A stretch of 15,812 nucleotides of DNA from Symbiobacteriaceae bacterium (GTDB lineage: Bacteria > Bacillota_E > Symbiobacteriia > Symbiobacteriales > Symbiobacteriaceae). Made by a program: the position numbers and the translations under genes. How positions within the stretch are numbered: position 1 is the stretch's first letter; every line of letters starts with the position of its first letter. The notes under the pieces are model-generated. The model made no database searches. It was not told the origin of the DNA and saw only the letters and a list, made by a program, of their open reading frames with translations. The stretch spans positions 1 to 15,812 of the forward strand of contig DAHVXO010000153.1 of the NCBI GenBank assembly GCA_027356675.1, read 5' to 3'. Below, piece after piece: positions 6,272-13,733 of the stretch.

Positions 6272-8275
6272 CTAGTGCCCCTGGAGATACAGATCGAACC
6301 AGGCGGCGATCTCCTTGAGGCGATGGACCCGGTTCCAGGGCTTGCCGTCCCGGCTCATGCCATGGAACTCCTCGGGGTATGTGATGAACTTGACCGGTGC
6401 CTTCCCCAGGAATTTGATGGCGTTATACCACTGCATGCCCTGGTCGATGGGGCAGCGCAGGTCGCCCTCCTGGTGCTCGATCAGGATCGGCGTCCGCACG
6501 TTCTCGACATACGTGATGGGGGACTGCTGCTTGTAGACGGTGTCGTCCACCCACGGGGCCACGCCGAAGCGCTTGATCCAATCCGCCCCGCCGTCGCCCG
6601 ATCCCACCATGGCGCGCCAATCGACCACCGACCGGCCGGAGACCGCGGCCTTAAAGCGGTCTGAGTGGCTTACGATCCAGTTGGTCATGTAACCGCCGTA
6701 GGAGCCGCCGGTCACACCGAGGCGCTCGGTGTCAATCCAGGGGTTCTCGAGGATGGCCTGGTCGAGAATCGCCATGAGGTCAGCGTAGTCATACTTGCCC
6801 CACTCGACCATGATGGCCTTGCAGAACTGCTCGCCGTAGCCCTGGGAACCGCGCGGGTTGGAATAGACCACGCCGTACCCGGCGGCGGCGATCAGCTGGA
6901 ACTCAAAGAAAAAGGTGGCGGCGTACATGGCCATCGGCCCGCCGTGGATGAAGAGCACGGTGGGATACTTGGTGCCCTCCTGACAGCCGTGGGGCTTCAT
7001 GAGCCAGCCGTCTACGCGGGGCCCCTCGGGAGCGTGGGCGTAGAACCGCTGGGGCACAATCAGTTCAAGCTCCGACAGCAGAGCGTCGTTGAACTTGGAG
7101 AGCCGCTCCTCGCTGCCTTCCTTCAGGTCCAGCACGTAGAGGTCGCCGGGATTAAGCGGGCTGGAGATGCCGAGCGCCGCGTGACGGCACCGGGAGTCCA
7201 TGGTGAACCCGTAGACCAAGCGGTCACCGCTGGTGACCGGCTTCACTTCGCCCGAGGCAACGTCCACCCGCACGAGTTGCGTCGTGCCATCCAGCGAAGA
7301 GAGGGTGTAGATGGATGCACCGTCAGGCGTCCAGGTGAACTGTGCGAAGGCGCCGGGCGCCGGCATGTCGGAGATGCCCTCGTTAAAGAACGGGCGATCC
7401 CATTGAGCCGCGATGCGCTTGAGAGCGCCACCCGCCAGGGGTACGAGGCAAAGGTCGCCGTTGCCATACCCCTGATCCGCGGGATGGTTGGCGATCAGGA
7501 CGACGGTGCTGCCGTCCGGCGAGACTCTGGCTCCGCCGCAGTCCAGGTCGGGCGGGGTGAGAAGCCGGGCGTCGCCACCTCCGGCCGCAATCGCATAGAC
7601 CGACCGCTGGAAGGGTTCCAGGTCATAATCGGGCCCCATGCGGCTGGTGAAGACGAGGGTCTGCCCATCGGGCGCCCAGTTGACGCTATCGACCATGTAG
7701 GGTGGCGTGGTGAGCTGGACCGGCTTCGCATCCTCGGCCAACCCGGTGATGCAGAGGGACGGACGCCGCTCGCCGAAGTAGCCGACCCCGTCCAGCTTGT
7801 GGAAGAGCTCGGTGATCACCTTGACTCGCTTGGTGTGCTTCTTGAACAGGTCCTCTTCCTTCTCTTCCTTGACCTCAGGCTGAATACCGTCACCCTTCAG
7901 CAGCGCCGTGAAGGCGATGCGGCTGCTGTCGGGCGCCCAGGTCATCTCCTCAACGCCACCCTGGATGCGAGTGAGCTGCCGGGCCTCACCGCCCATCAGG
8001 TCCATCACCCAGATCTGGGGTTGTCCGCTGCGCTTGCTGATAAAGGCGAGCTTGGTGCCGTCCGGACTGAAGCGGGGCGAGGCGTCATGATCGCCGCCGG
8101 TAAAACGATACGGTTCCTGACCCGACGTCCCCATATAAATAGTGGACTGGTACTCGTTCTTCTCCTTGTCGGTCCTGATCACCGTAAAGGCGACCCGATC
8201 ACCCACAGGCGAAATCTGGACGTCGCCAACTAGTTGGAAGGAGAGCAAATCGACAACCTGGACTTTACGCGCCAC
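6272..8275 (-). CDS. S9 family prolyl oligopeptidase / acylaminoacyl-peptidase-like
   Basis: The 667-residue serine peptidase has the S9C-type layout. The N-terminal half is a beta-propeller with repeated PD40/WD40-like blades such as PRFSPDGTKLAF, WAPDSSRIAF, WAPDGQTLVF and WTPDGASIYTL. The C-terminal alpha/beta hydrolase spans roughly 410-667. The catalytic triad is visible: Ser525 in GVTGGSYGGYMTNW, Asp605 in EHQEGDLRCP, and His638 in EEFHGMS; HGGP near 444-447 forms the oxyanion region. Such enzymes remove residues from short peptides. No signal peptide is seen, so it is cytoplasmic. The GTG at 8273-8275 follows GGGAGGTG with good spacing, so a 26-residue upstream extension is rejected. 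A charged segment (EVKEEKEEDLFKKHTKR) interrupts the propeller. It is divergent from the T-box operon. Confidence 0.92.
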   Translation of the reverse strand: MARKVQVVDLLSFQLVGDVQISPVGDRVAFTVIRTDKEKNEYQSTIYMGTSGQEPYRFTGGDHDASPRFSPDGTKLAFISKRSGQPQIWVMDLMGGEARQLTRIQGGVEEMTWAPDSSRIAFTALLKGDGIQPEVKEEKEEDLFKKHTKRVKVITELFHKLDGVGYFGERRPSLCITGLAEDAKPVQLTTPPYMVDSVNWAPDGQTLVFTSRMGPDYDLEPFQRSVYAIAAGGGDARLLTPPDLDCGGARVSPDGSTVVLIANHPADQGYGNGDLCLVPLAGGALKRIAAQWDRPFFNEGISDMPAPGAFAQFTWTPDGASIYTLSSLDGTTQLVRVDVASGEVKPVTSGDRLVYGFTMDSRCRHAALGISSPLNPGDLYVLDLKEGSEERLSKFNDALLSELELIVPQRFYAHAPEGPRVDGWLMKPHGCQEGTKYPTVLFIHGGPMAMYAATFFFEFQLIAAAGYGVVYSNPRGSQGYGEQFCKAIMVEWGKYDYADLMAILDQAILENPWIDTERLGVTGGSYGGYMTNWIVSHSDRFKAAVSGRSVVDWRAMVGSGDGGADWIKRFGVAPWVDDTVYKQQSPITYVENVRTPILIEHQEGDLRCPIDQGMQWYNAIKFLGKAPVKFITYPEEFHGMSRDGKPWNRVHRLKEIAAWFDLYLQGH

Positions 8276-8365
8276 AATTGACACCTCCCAGAAACTTCGG
8301 GCTTGAATCAATTCGGGTCGTACCAAATACTTCCCTGCTAAGGGTCGATCCATTTAGGAAGGGCA

Positions 8366-8394
8366 TTGACATCTGGGCGCCGGGGGCCTAGACT
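8366..8394 (+). promoter_or_regulatory. Sigma-A promoter of the T-box operon
   Basis: A perfect TTGACA (8366-8371) is followed after exactly 17 bases by TAGACT (8389-8394, 4 of 6). The start is predicted near 8401, just before the first paired elements of the T-box leader. The leftward peptidase gene starts about 90 bases away on the other strand. Confidence 0.8.
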
Positions 8395-8400
8395 GAAGAA

Positions 8401-8667
8401 CAATCACTTCGTCAATCACGATATGCGTGCGATGATGGGACGAGTAGTCTGGCAGAGCGAGCCAAAGAGAGCCGGGGCAAGGTGTGAGCCCGGCGCCGCT
8501 TGCCGACGAACGCCACCCGGAGCCGGAGCGGCCAAAGCCCTTGGTCATATAACCGCTCCCGGTTGCGCCCGTTACGCGCGAGAGGCCTGCCGGTCCAAGT
8601 TGGGACCGCAGGCGAATTCAGGGTGGTACCACGAGCCATCGTCCCTGCCGGGACGGTGGCTTTTTTT
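8401..8667 (+). promoter_or_regulatory. T-box riboswitch, probable tRNA-Ala specificity
   Basis: The complete leader senses uncharged tRNA. Stem I is built from GGG 8437-8439 with CCC 8516-8518, GTC 8447-8449 with GAC 8505-8507, GGCA 8451-8454 with TGCC 8501-8504, AGCG 8456-8459 with CGCT 8497-8500, and GCCGGG 8471-8476 with CCCGGC 8489-8494. It carries the AGTA/GAA S-turn (8443-8446 and 8508-8510), the AGAGA bulge (8466-8470) and the distal GGTG loop (8481-8484). The specifier after GAA reads best as GCC (8512-8514) followed by A, an alanine codon. Stem III is GGTCC 8592-8596 with GGACC 8603-8607. The T-box AGGGTGGTACCACGAG lies at 8620-8635, and its UGGU (8624-8627) would pair with an A73-CCA tRNA end. 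That fits tRNA-Ala and argues against the alternative AAC (Asn) reading. The intrinsic terminator follows. Confidence 0.93.
8635..8667 (+). terminator. T-box-controlled intrinsic terminator
   Basis: GCCATCGTCCC (8635-8645) pairs with GGGACGGTGGC (8650-8660), 11 bp with one G-T pair and a four-base loop, followed by seven T residues. Its 5' arm begins at the end of the T-box sequence, and CCTGC (8644-8648) can instead pair with GCAGG (8608-8612), the competition expected for a switchable terminator. Confidence 0.95.
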
Positions 8668-8706
8668 GTTGCCCCGTCTCCCGCCTGCTAAAAGGAGGAC
8701 GCTCGC

Positions 8707-9201
8707 ATGGAAGAGCGCAAGCGCTTGGAGGTTTTGGGCCTCCTCCAGGCCGATGCACGCCTGACGCCGGATCAGATCGGAGCCATGGTTGGGGAGACAC
8801 CGGAGGCCGTCGCAAAGACCATCTGCGAGCTGCAGGAGCAGCGGGTGATCCTGCGCTACGGCACGGTCATCGACTGGGAGCGGGCCGGCGATGAGAGCGT
8901 GACCGCCCTGATCGACGTCAAGGTCACACCGCAGCGAGATGTAGGCTTTGACCGGCTGGCCGAGCGGATCGCCCGGTTCAGCGAGGTCAAGTCCTGCTAC
9001 CTGATGTCGGGCGCCTACGATCTCTCAGTCGTTGTGGAAGGGCGGGGGCTGAAGGAGATCTCCCGCTTTGTCTTCGAGCGGCTCAGCACGCTTGATGGGG
9101 TCGCCAGTACCACCACCCACTTTGTCATGAAGCGCTACAAACACGAAGGGGTCAGCTTCGGTGGCGACGCTTCCGATGACCGGCTGGCGGTCGCGCCATG
9201 A
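8707..9201 (+). CDS. Lrp/AsnC family transcriptional regulator (AlaR-like)
   Basis: The 164-residue protein has an N-terminal winged helix-turn-helix (about 1-60, with a LTPDQIGAMVGETPEAVAK recognition region). A C-terminal RAM amino-acid-sensing domain follows (about 65-145), including VKSCYLMSGAYDLSVVVEG. Lrp/AsnC proteins form octamers or dimers and bind DNA in response to an amino acid. The ATG at 8707 follows AAAAGGAGGA. Its stop overlaps the aminotransferase start as ATGA, so the two are translationally coupled. The pair resembles B. subtilis yugG-yugH (alaR-alaT), where the regulator controls the alanine transaminase gene. Placement behind a T-box with an apparent Ala specifier supports a role in alanine supply. 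The specific name is inference. Confidence 0.9.
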   Translation: MEERKRLEVLGLLQADARLTPDQIGAMVGETPEAVAKTICELQEQRVILRYGTVIDWERAGDESVTALIDVKVTPQRDVGFDRLAERIARFSEVKSCYLMSGAYDLSVVVEGRGLKEISRFVFERLSTLDGVASTTTHFVMKRYKHEGVSFGGDASDDRLAVAP

Positions 9202-10400
9202 GGAGCTTCGTCAACCAACACGTTCAGGATCTCCCGCCCTCAGGGATCCGCAAGTTCTTCGATCTGGTGGCGCAGACCAAAGGGATCATCTCTCTGGGCG
9301 TCGGCGAGCCGGATTGCACCACGCCCTGGCACGTGCGGGAGGCAGCCATCTACTCCTTGGAACGGGGGCGTACGACCTACACCTCCAACTGGGGTCTGCT
9401 GGAACTGCGTGAGGCCATCGCAGGGTTCCTGGCCAAGTGGCAGGGTCTGGCTTATGATCCGGCGTCCGAGGTGCTGGTCACCGTGGGTGTTGCCGAGGCC
9501 ATCGACATCGCCTTGCGCGCCGTGGTGGAGCCGGGGGACGAGGTGCTCGTTCCCGAGCCCTGCTTCGTCTCCTACAGCCCCTGCGCCGAACTGGCGGGCG
9601 GGCGCACCGTGCCGGTCCCGCTTTCGGCCGCAGACGAGTTTAAGCTCACGCCGGAGCGGCTGAGGGCGTACATCACCCCCCGCAGCAAGGTCCTGCTCAT
9701 GGGCTTCCCCAACAACCCCACCGGTGCGGTCATGGATCGCAGCGACCTGAAGGCCATCGCCGCTCTGGCGATTGAACACGACCTGCTGGTGATCTCCGAC
9801 GAGATCTACGGGGAGATGACCTATGGCGGCGAGCACGTATCCATCGCCACCCTGCCGGGCATGCGAGAGCGCACGGTGCTTCTTAACGGTTTCTCCAAAG
9901 CCTACGCCATGACCGGTTGGCGCATCGGCTATGCGTGCGGACCGGCGCAGGTAATCGCCGCGATGATGAAAATCCACCAGTATACGATTATGTGCGCGCC
10001 GATCACCGGCCAGGTGGCCGCCCTGGAGGCACTGAGGCATGGCGCTCCCGAGCGCGACAAGATGATCGCCGCGTATGACCACCGGCGCAAGCTGATGCTC
10101 TCCGGCCTACGCAACCTGGGACTGCCCTGTTTCGAGCCACGCGGCGCCTTTTACATCTTCCCGTCGATCGAGCCAACCGGGCTGACGGACGAGGCGTTTG
10201 CCATGCGCCTCTTAGAGGAGGAGCACGTAGCCGTGGTGCCCGGTTCAGCCTTCGGCGAGAGCGGGCGGGGGCATGTCCGGTGCTCCTACGCCGCATCCAC
10301 CGAGAACCTGACGGAGGCGCTGAAGCGCATCGGGCGGTTCGTGGCACGACACGCCACTGAAAGGGTTTATTCGGCGAATTCGTCGTCCGGGCCGGTGTAG
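9198..10400 (+). CDS. Class I/II PLP aminotransferase, AlaT-like
   Basis: The 400-residue fold-type I aminotransferase carries SLGVGEPDCTTP near the N-terminus, PNNPTG (171-176), and SDEIYGEMTYG with the PLP-binding Asp201. The Schiff-base lysine is Lys234 in GFSKAYAMTGWRIGY, and Arg361 in GHVRCSYA binds the substrate carboxylate. The family includes aspartate, alanine (AlaT/YugH) and PatA-type enzymes, and sequence alone does not fix the substrate. The coupled Lrp gene and the T-box with GCC specifier favour glutamate-pyruvate (alanine) transamination. The start ATG overlaps the regulator stop. The last 18 or so residues after GRFVARH look like an unconserved tail whose 34 bases overlap the end of the opposing DUF624 gene. 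Confidence 0.93.
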   Translation: MRSFVNQHVQDLPPSGIRKFFDLVAQTKGIISLGVGEPDCTTPWHVREAAIYSLERGRTTYTSNWGLLELREAIAGFLAKWQGLAYDPASEVLVTVGVAEAIDIALRAVVEPGDEVLVPEPCFVSYSPCAELAGGRTVPVPLSAADEFKLTPERLRAYITPRSKVLLMGFPNNPTGAVMDRSDLKAIAALAIEHDLLVISDEIYGEMTYGGEHVSIATLPGMRERTVLLNGFSKAYAMTGWRIGYACGPAQVIAAMMKIHQYTIMCAPITGQVAALEALRHGAPERDKMIAAYDHRRKLMLSGLRNLGLPCFEPRGAFYIFPSIEPTGLTDEAFAMRLLEEEHVAVVPGSAFGESGRGHVRCSYAASTENLTEALKRIGRFVARHATERVYSANSSSGPV

Positions 10401-10993
10401 CGCTTCATGGCCTGCCAGGCGGCCAGCCCGATCACCAGGGCCGTCAGGCCGGGGGCCAGGATCGGCATCAGCCCGAGCCAGGTGCCAGGGAGCATCAGCA
10501 GAAACAGATTCAGCGCTACCGCCCCCGCCAGGCCGCCCAATGCCAGGAACGGATGCGCCGCCGACAGCAGGAATGCCCGGCGGATGAGCGGACCCAGCGG
10601 CTGCGGATACCATGCCAGCAGCGGCCAGACGAACACGTTGACCATGGCAACCATGCCTGTCAGCGACCCGAAGACGATGGCGACGATACGCCCCACGGTC
10701 GTGCCCAAGGACCAGAAGAGATAGACATCGCCGCCCAGCACGATCAACACCAGAAGATCGAGCAGCCCCAGGAGTAGGGCACGTCCAAAGGTCCGCCGCA
10801 CCCCGTGCCAGAAGCGAGATAGCGTATCCCCGCCGCCGGGGCGAAGTAGCGCGCCCATGGCCGCGAAGAGCCCAACCAGCCCGGCGGGCAGCACCAGGAC
10901 AAAAACCCAGAAGAGCAGGCCGCTGAGGATCACCGCACTGGCCTGCTCCAGAAAGCCCCAGAGGCGCGGGTTACGCTCCGCAAAGCGAAACAC
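10367..10993 (-). CDS. DUF624 (YesL-like) membrane protein
   Basis: The 208-residue polytopic membrane protein has about five membrane segments (near 18-45, 71-95, 102-125, 147-168 and 172-193). The FWHGVRRTFGRALLLGLLDLL stretch at 61-81 is the DUF624/YesL pattern FWxxFRxxFxxA. Members are often linked to carbohydrate uptake operons, but their function is unsettled. The GTG start (10991-10993) directly abuts the TAA of the pyrimidine-nucleoside phosphorylase reading frame (10994-10996), with GGGGGTGT inside that upstream gene as the ribosome binding site, so translation depends on the upstream gene. The C-terminus overlaps the convergent aminotransferase gene by 34 bases. The family call is good; the role is unknown. 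Confidence 0.75.
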   Translation of the reverse strand: MFRFAERNPRLWGFLEQASAVILSGLLFWVFVLVLPAGLVGLFAAMGALLRPGGGDTLSRFWHGVRRTFGRALLLGLLDLLVLIVLGGDVYLFWSLGTTVGRIVAIVFGSLTGMVAMVNVFVWPLLAWYPQPLGPLIRRAFLLSAAHPFLALGGLAGAVALNLFLLMLPGTWLGLMPILAPGLTALVIGLAAWQAMKRYTGPDDEFAE

Positions 10994-11497
10994 TTACCGT
11001 ACACCCCCGAAATACTCCACCCCAAACTCGGTCACCAGACCATAGATCAGGGGTTTTGCGGGGGGTTTTTCCGCGCCAATCCGGTAGGCGCCCAGCAGGT
11101 GCTCCCGGGCCTCAGCAAGGCGCCGGTCGCTGCCGACGTGCAGGTCCGCCAGCACCTCGCCGGCCTCGACCGCATCGCCAACTTTTTTCTTCAAGACAAT
11201 ACCCACGCCCAGGTCGATGGTCGATTCCTTGGTCTCCCGCCCGGCGCCCAGCAGCGCGGCCGCCACGCCCACCTCCAGGGCCGCAATTTCCTGGACATAA
11301 CCACCGGTGGACGCTGTGAGCGGCAGCACGAGGCCAGCTCGGGGCAGCTTCACTGGTTGGCGAATGTACGTGACATCCCCGGCTTGCGCCGCCACCAGGT
11401 CGATCAGTTTGGCCAGACCCTGGCCGGAGCGGAGCGCCCGCACCAGCAGCTTGCGGGCGGCCGCAGCGTCGGGCGCCACGCCGGCAAGCCGGAGCAT
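10994..11497 (-). CDS. C-terminal part of pyrimidine-nucleoside phosphorylase (167 residues)
   Basis: The fragment holds the end of the alpha/beta domain and the PYNP C-terminal domain, recognisable in GGYVQEIAALEVGVAAALLG, then the GRETKESTIDLGVGI and KVGDAVEAGEVLADLHV segments. The first ATG after the TAG is at 11497, in the same frame as the N-terminal part, but nothing upstream resembles a ribosome binding site. Independent translation is therefore unlikely, and it is best read as the detached 3' part of one gene. Confidence 0.5.
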   Translation of the reverse strand: MLRLAGVAPDAAAARKLLVRALRSGQGLAKLIDLVAAQAGDVTYIRQPVKLPRAGLVLPLTASTGGYVQEIAALEVGVAAALLGAGRETKESTIDLGVGIVLKKKVGDAVEAGEVLADLHVGSDRRLAEAREHLLGAYRIGAEKPPAKPLIYGLVTEFGVEYFGGVR

Positions 11498-11557
11498 CTG
11501 CGAGCCGAGGCTCAGACAGACCTCCTCCAGGTCGGGCGGGCCGAAGCCCCGCAGCGT

Positions 11558-12331
11558 CTAAATGGCCTCCGCCACCTCCAGGGCGTTCCCGACGGCCCAC
11601 CCCAGGGGCTGGTCCATGTCGGAGACGAAGGCAGCCACCTCGCGGCCCACCTCCCGACCGATTGCGACCATGGCTTCGGCCAGGCGGAACGACTCATCCA
11701 ACGTCTTCATGAAGGCGCCGGACCCGGTCTTCACGTCCAGTACGATCGCATCGGCGCCGCCGGCGATTTTCTTGGACATGATCGACGAGGCGATCAGCGG
11801 AATCGTGTCGACCGTGGCGGTCACGTCCCGCAGCGCGTAAAGCTTCTTGTCGGCAGGAACCAGGTTCCCCGACTGGCCGACCACTGCACACCCGACCGAG
11901 TTCACCTGGTCGATGAACTCCGCCGGTGTCCGTTCCACCCGCAGGCCAGGGATGGACTCCAGCTTGTCGAGGGTCCCGCCGGTGTGGCCGAGGCCCCGCC
12001 CGGACATTTTGGCGATCGGTGCCCCGCAGGCCGCAACCAGGGGGACCAGGACCAGGGAGACCTTGTCGCCCACGCCCCCCGTACTGTGCTTGTCGACCTT
12101 GCGGCCGCGGATGGCGGACAGGTCAATCACCTCGCCGGAGTGGGCCATCGCCAGCGTCAGATCGGCGGTCTCGCGGGCGGTCATCCCGCGCAAACAGACC
12201 GCCATGGCCCAGGCGGACATCTGATAGTCCGCTACCACGCCGCTGACAAAGCCTTGCACCAGGAAGTCAATCTCCGCCCGCGTCAATTCCTCGCCCATTC
12301 GCTTCTTATAAATGATGTCATAGGTGCGCAT
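11558..12331 (-). CDS. N-terminal part of pyrimidine-nucleoside phosphorylase (257 residues)
   Basis: This is the open part before the TAG. It contains the helical N-terminal domain ([20 protein letters not shown] onward), the phosphate-binding [10 protein letters not shown] (81-90), and the family signature [16 protein letters not shown] (110-125). It also contains a [15 protein letters not shown] segment (198-211). Glycine-rich and catalytic residues look intact, so decay is recent if real. It lacks the C-terminal barrel-sandwich-like domain. An upstream extension to 12451 lacks a ribosome binding site and family similarity. Confidence 0.75.
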   Translation of the reverse strand: MRTYDIIYKKRMGEELTRAEIDFLVQGFVSGVVADYQMSAWAMAVCLRGMTARETADLTLAMAHSGEVIDLSAIRGRKVDKHSTGGVGDKVSLVLVPLVAACGAPIAKMSGRGLGHTGGTLDKLESIPGLRVERTPAEFIDQVNSVGCAVVGQSGNLVPADKKLYALRDVTATVDTIPLIASSIMSKKIAGGADAIVLDVKTGSGAFMKTLDESFRLAEAMVAIGREVGREVAAFVSDMDQPLGWAVGNALEVAEAI

Positions 12332-12499
12332 CGGAATTCTCCTCTCTGGCCCAGGGGACGACACTTCCTGAAAGTTCGCCGGGCGCCATCCATCTCCTTT
12401 TTCTGTACTGCCGGGAATCGAACCTTTCCCAGCTTTCACTCGTAATGGCAATCAAAGGGGCTCCGCTGGTTACGCCTGTCGAGAGGAGAGCGGTTCCAG

Positions 12500-13498
12500 G
12501 TGCCTATAAACCCATTGGCCGCTGTGGCCGGGGTCCTGTTTCTGGCCTTCGGGGTCGTCGAATGGCTGCTCTTTCGTCTGGAGGAAAATGGTGAGAAGCG
12601 GCAGCGCGCCCTGGCCTTCGCCGCCGTCGGGAGCGCCTGCCTGATTGTCTCGCCGTTCCTCACAGGGGGCCAGCGAGCGGGCACCGTACCGGCCCTCGGG
12701 CGACCAAGACCCGCGGCAGCCGTCGCCACGGCGGAGGAGCACCTCGGCGACGACATCGCTTTCATGGAGCGTGTGGCACGTGGGGAGATCACACCAACGC
12801 TAGCAGCGATTCAAGACAATAGGCGCAGACTGCTGGATGCCCGCCGGGTGGTCGCCCACAGGTTGGGACAGGAAACACCCATCCGCGCACTGGAGAGCCA
12901 GGCTGACACCGCCCTGGGCGTAGCGTTCCAGACGCTTGGGTCCGAGTGGGCACTGGTCAAGGCGAACCGGTGGCAGGATGCTGAGGAGCGTCGGAAGGCC
13001 ACCAGCCAGCTGCGAGACGAGTTGGACCGGTGGTATCAGATTCGCGATTGCCTGCGCTCCGGCCGGAACGACTGTGTTCCTATTCTATCGCTCAACAGCC
13101 GGCAGACCGCCGTGCGGGACTTCAACCGCTGGTTACACCCTTACGGTGTGGAACTGGTGCGCTTCGAGGAGACCGATCCCGACCTTGTGGACAGCTCAGC
13201 GTGGGAGACCCGGCGCCTGCGCGAGGTCTTGACCCAGGCCCGCCGGGAACTGGCCGCTCGACCGGTTGAAGACTGGGCCGCCCCGGTGGTCGCCGCAGCG
13301 GATCACCTGCTGGCGGCAGCCGAACTCGCAGTCATACGGGAGTCTGCGCTGATCGGCCAGGGGGCGTGGGGGGCGGCTGGTCAGGAGCGCGCCTTCGATC
13401 CGGTTCGGGATGCCTGGGCCCTGTACTTTCAGACCGCCCAGTGCGTCACCGGTACCCACCCGGAGATGTGCGGGAAGGTGCGCGGCGCTCGGTCCTGA
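12500..13498 (+). CDS. Membrane-anchored protein of unknown function
   Basis: I do not recognise this 332-residue protein. Two membrane segments lie at about 6-26 and 37-55, joined by the basic loop RLEENGEKRQR. By the positive-inside rule that loop faces the cytoplasm, so the 275-residue remainder should be outside. An Ala/Pro-rich linker (58-78) leads to a mostly helical domain rich in Arg and Glu, with coiled-coil-like stretches at about 80-120 and 235-285. It has two Cys pairs, C184/C192 and C315/C324, that could form disulfides. The start is GTG at 12500, about ten bases after GAGAGGAGAG. It is divergent from the phosphorylase operon and ends at its own hairpin, so it is probably monocistronic. 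Confidence 0.7.
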   Translation: MPINPLAAVAGVLFLAFGVVEWLLFRLEENGEKRQRALAFAAVGSACLIVSPFLTGGQRAGTVPALGRPRPAAAVATAEEHLGDDIAFMERVARGEITPTLAAIQDNRRRLLDARRVVAHRLGQETPIRALESQADTALGVAFQTLGSEWALVKANRWQDAEERRKATSQLRDELDRWYQIRDCLRSGRNDCVPILSLNSRQTAVRDFNRWLHPYGVELVRFEETDPDLVDSSAWETRRLREVLTQARRELAARPVEDWAAPVVAAADHLLAAAELAVIRESALIGQGAWGAAGQERAFDPVRDAWALYFQTAQCVTGTHPEMCGKVRGARS

Positions 13499-13516
13499 CA
13501 GGATGAATCACCAGTA

Positions 13517-13557
13517 ATAGCCCTGCAGTACCATTCGGTGGCAGGGCTATGCCATTT
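13517..13557 (+). terminator. Terminator of the unknown membrane protein gene
   Basis: ATAGCCCTGC (13517-13526) pairs perfectly with GCAGGGCTAT (13541-13550) around a 14-base loop, followed by GCCATTTTCC. It lies 18 bases after the stop at 13498. The T-tract is modest and offset. Confidence 0.65.
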
Positions 13558-13616
13558 TCCCCAAGAAACATGGACTGATCTTACCTTTTCTACACATTAC
13601 TGAAGAGGATTATTTG

Positions 13617-13659
13617 AGTCTAGTGAGAATACTCGTATTGCGACGAGTCCTCTCAGACT
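13617..13659 (+). repeat. Interrupted inverted repeat upstream of the solute-binding protein gene
   Basis: AGTCT-GAGA-ACTCGT (13617-13636) mirrors ACGAGT-TCTC-AGACT (13643-13659) with small internal interruptions and a six-base centre. It lies about 75-115 bases before the start codon. A TTGAGT (13614-13619) near its left edge could be a -35 box with a weak -10. It could be an operator or a leader hairpin. Apart from this, 13558-13716 shows no gene. Confidence 0.45.
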
Positions 13660-13733
13660 AGGGGGTGAAGGCACTTTTGGCCGCGTTTTCGGGGTCGTAG
13701 GTGGTAGCACAACTTTGAAGGAGGTATCACTGA

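Larger units (their letters stand above)
10994..12331 (-). pseudogene. pdp: Pyrimidine-nucleoside phosphorylase gene interrupted by an in-frame TAG
   Basis: Read through, this is a normal-length phosphorylase frame of 446 codons ending in TAA. It would phosphorolyse uridine, thymidine or deoxyuridine to base and (deoxy)ribose-1-phosphate. Codon 258 (11558-11560) is TAG, and the reading frame is the same on both sides. The interrupted stretch reads VAEAI-stop-TLRGFGPPDLEEVCLSLGSQ and continues with family-like sequence, so there is no frameshift. A single substitution from a sense codon, or a base-call error, explains it. ATG at 12329-12331 follows AGAGGAGA. The gene heads an operon with the DUF624 gene. 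If the stop is real, the C-terminal part is lost and the enzyme is almost certainly dead; natural suppression cannot be excluded. Confidence 0.85.

Noticed and set aside
6665..8233. Rightward 522-codon open frame opposite the S9 peptidase
   Set aside because: It is the high-GC shadow of the peptidase gene, has no ribosome binding site and shows no recognisable domains. The opposite strand carries a full catalytic triad and propeller blades.
8512..8514. Asn (AAC) or Thr (ACC) reading of the T-box specifier
   Set aside because: AAC would include bases of the S-turn GAA, and tRNA-Asn normally has G73, which does not match UGGU. ACC would be followed by C rather than the usual purine.
11498..11560. 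Frameshift as the cause of the broken phosphorylase
   Set aside because: Frames on both sides of the TAG are the same and the sequence between 11560 and 11497 translates into family-like residues, so only the stop codon is abnormal.
12406..12430. tRNA T-arm-like sequence (minus strand GGTTCGATTCCCGG) with an ACG-like anticodon loop upstream
   Set aside because: Neither the T stem, anticodon stem nor acceptor arms pair properly. It is coincidence or at most an old remnant.
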